This document shows positions 63,664 to 64,000 of a stretch of DNA of 64,000 nucleotides, one piece after another. The notes under the pieces were generated by a model, which was not told the origin of the DNA, searched no databases, and saw nothing but the letters and a program-made list of their open reading frames with translations. The stretch's first letter is position 1. The number at the start of each line of letters is the position of its first letter. The position numbers and the translations under genes are program-made. The stretch is taken from contig JAHQJS010000007.1 of the NCBI GenBank assembly GCA_019057385.1, forward strand, positions 711,685 to 775,684. Direction: 5' to 3'. The stretch comes from Candidatus Borrarchaeum weybense (GTDB lineage: Archaea; Asgardarchaeota; Sifarchaeia; Borrarchaeales; Borrarchaeaceae).

Positions 63664-64000
63664 ATGATCTTCATAAGAGATTTTACCAAGAGGATTATTT
63701 CAGGGGTTGCATTCTTAAGAAAAAAGATTAATCAATATATTGAAATATGGATTTCGATAGTCACAATAACATACATTATTATAATGCTATTCATCACTAG
63801 AAGAGCGCTTATCCTTCACGATTTGAATACAGCGATTTTATATCTATCTTTATTTGCGATTTGGCTACCAGTTGTGTGTATTATTGCGCTTTCAATCACA
63901 AATAGAGGTTTTTTTATCAAGATTCTAAAGACTAAAATATTTATAAACCAAATCAGTGCTGCAGCAACTTATCTTGCTCTATTTTATGGATTTTTAAATG
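63664..64000 (+). CDS. membrane protein, 3' partial (runs off the window)
   Basis: An ATG follows GAGGGGGTTGCCAAGTTG. The 112 visible codons read MIFIRDFTKRIISGVAFLRK and then three hydrophobic helices (WISIVTITYIIIMLF, ILYLSLFAIWLPVVCIIALS, AAATYLALFYGFL). The frame is open to the window edge. Family not recognisable from this part. Confidence 0.6.
   Translation, partial: MIFIRDFTKRIISGVAFLRKKINQYIEIWISIVTITYIIIMLFITRRALILHDLNTAILYLSLFAIWLPVVCIIALSITNRGFFIKILKTKIFINQISAAATYLALFYGFLN

Noticed and set aside
1..64000. CRISPR arrays, rRNA or tRNA genes
   Set aside because: No regularly spaced repeats, no rRNA-like stretch and no convincing T-arm plus anticodon arm were seen by eye; a tRNA scan would be more sensitive.

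Overview
The window reads as a chromosomal segment of an AT-rich archaeon, most likely an Asgard archaeon. The archaeal signs are a ThiD-ThiN fusion, COG3398-type tandem winged-helix regulators, DUF504 and THUMP proteins, an AbrB regulator, an F420-type luciferase-like oxidoreductase and archaeal-style TATA promoters. The Asgard signs are three tandem Ras/Rab-like GTPases beside a probable longin-domain protein, and an MIT-like domain protein paired with a P-loop NTPase. These are assignments by eye from motifs; no database search was possible. Many genes start with TTG behind a GGTGA-type ribosome site, and two appear to start with ATT.

Layout: 0-9.8 kb holds metabolic and housekeeping genes (DUF362/SCP2, a threonine dehydratase-like enzyme, a B3/4 protein, a nucleoside hydrolase, a two-half DNA methyltransferase, GYD, SGNH hydrolase) with TPR proteins and one decayed SnoaL gene. 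9.9-19.9 kb holds guaA, a pair of paralogous cysteine-rich proteins, an IS200/IS605-derived element, the GTPase cluster, a 7TM-like membrane protein and mgsA. 20.3-25.1 kb carries convergent acetate/acyl-CoA genes (acs and a CoA-transferase-GNAT fusion) and tag. 25.3-33.6 kb has a TPR protein, three tandem glutaredoxin-like proteins, a metallo-beta-lactamase-fold protein, a Ca-type P-ATPase, small membrane proteins and two broken genes (an F420-type oxidoreductase split by TAG, and a KorA-KorB deletion remnant). 33.7-40.6 kb has an amidohydrolase, the MIT-like/P-loop pair and a thiamine precursor salvage locus (thiW, cytX, thiDN).

41-46.2 kb is the most unusual region. It holds four paralogous exported proteins sharing one ectodomain. 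Two are ectodomain only. Two carry a membrane segment and a cytoplasmic tandem winged-helix domain, so they look like one-component transmembrane regulators. A promoter motif (TGTACTAAAA followed by a TTATYAAA box) recurs upstream of three short genes about 91-93 bases from their starts. In one case a 198-base IS-derived element lies between motif and gene, and removing it restores exactly that spacing.

46.4-51.6 kb holds HEPN, DNRLRE, a 2-hydroxyacid dehydrogenase, THUMP, DUF504, a methyltransferase and AbrB. 51.7-59.6 kb is a defence-like island: a type IIG restriction-modification enzyme, an inverted relic of a second one, two HEPN/Abi proteins and a PD-(D/E)XK nuclease-like protein. 59.7-64 kb has a zinc ribbon, a HIT protein, glyA, an exported GH114-like protein and a membrane protein that runs off the window. 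No rRNA, tRNA or CRISPR array was recognised.
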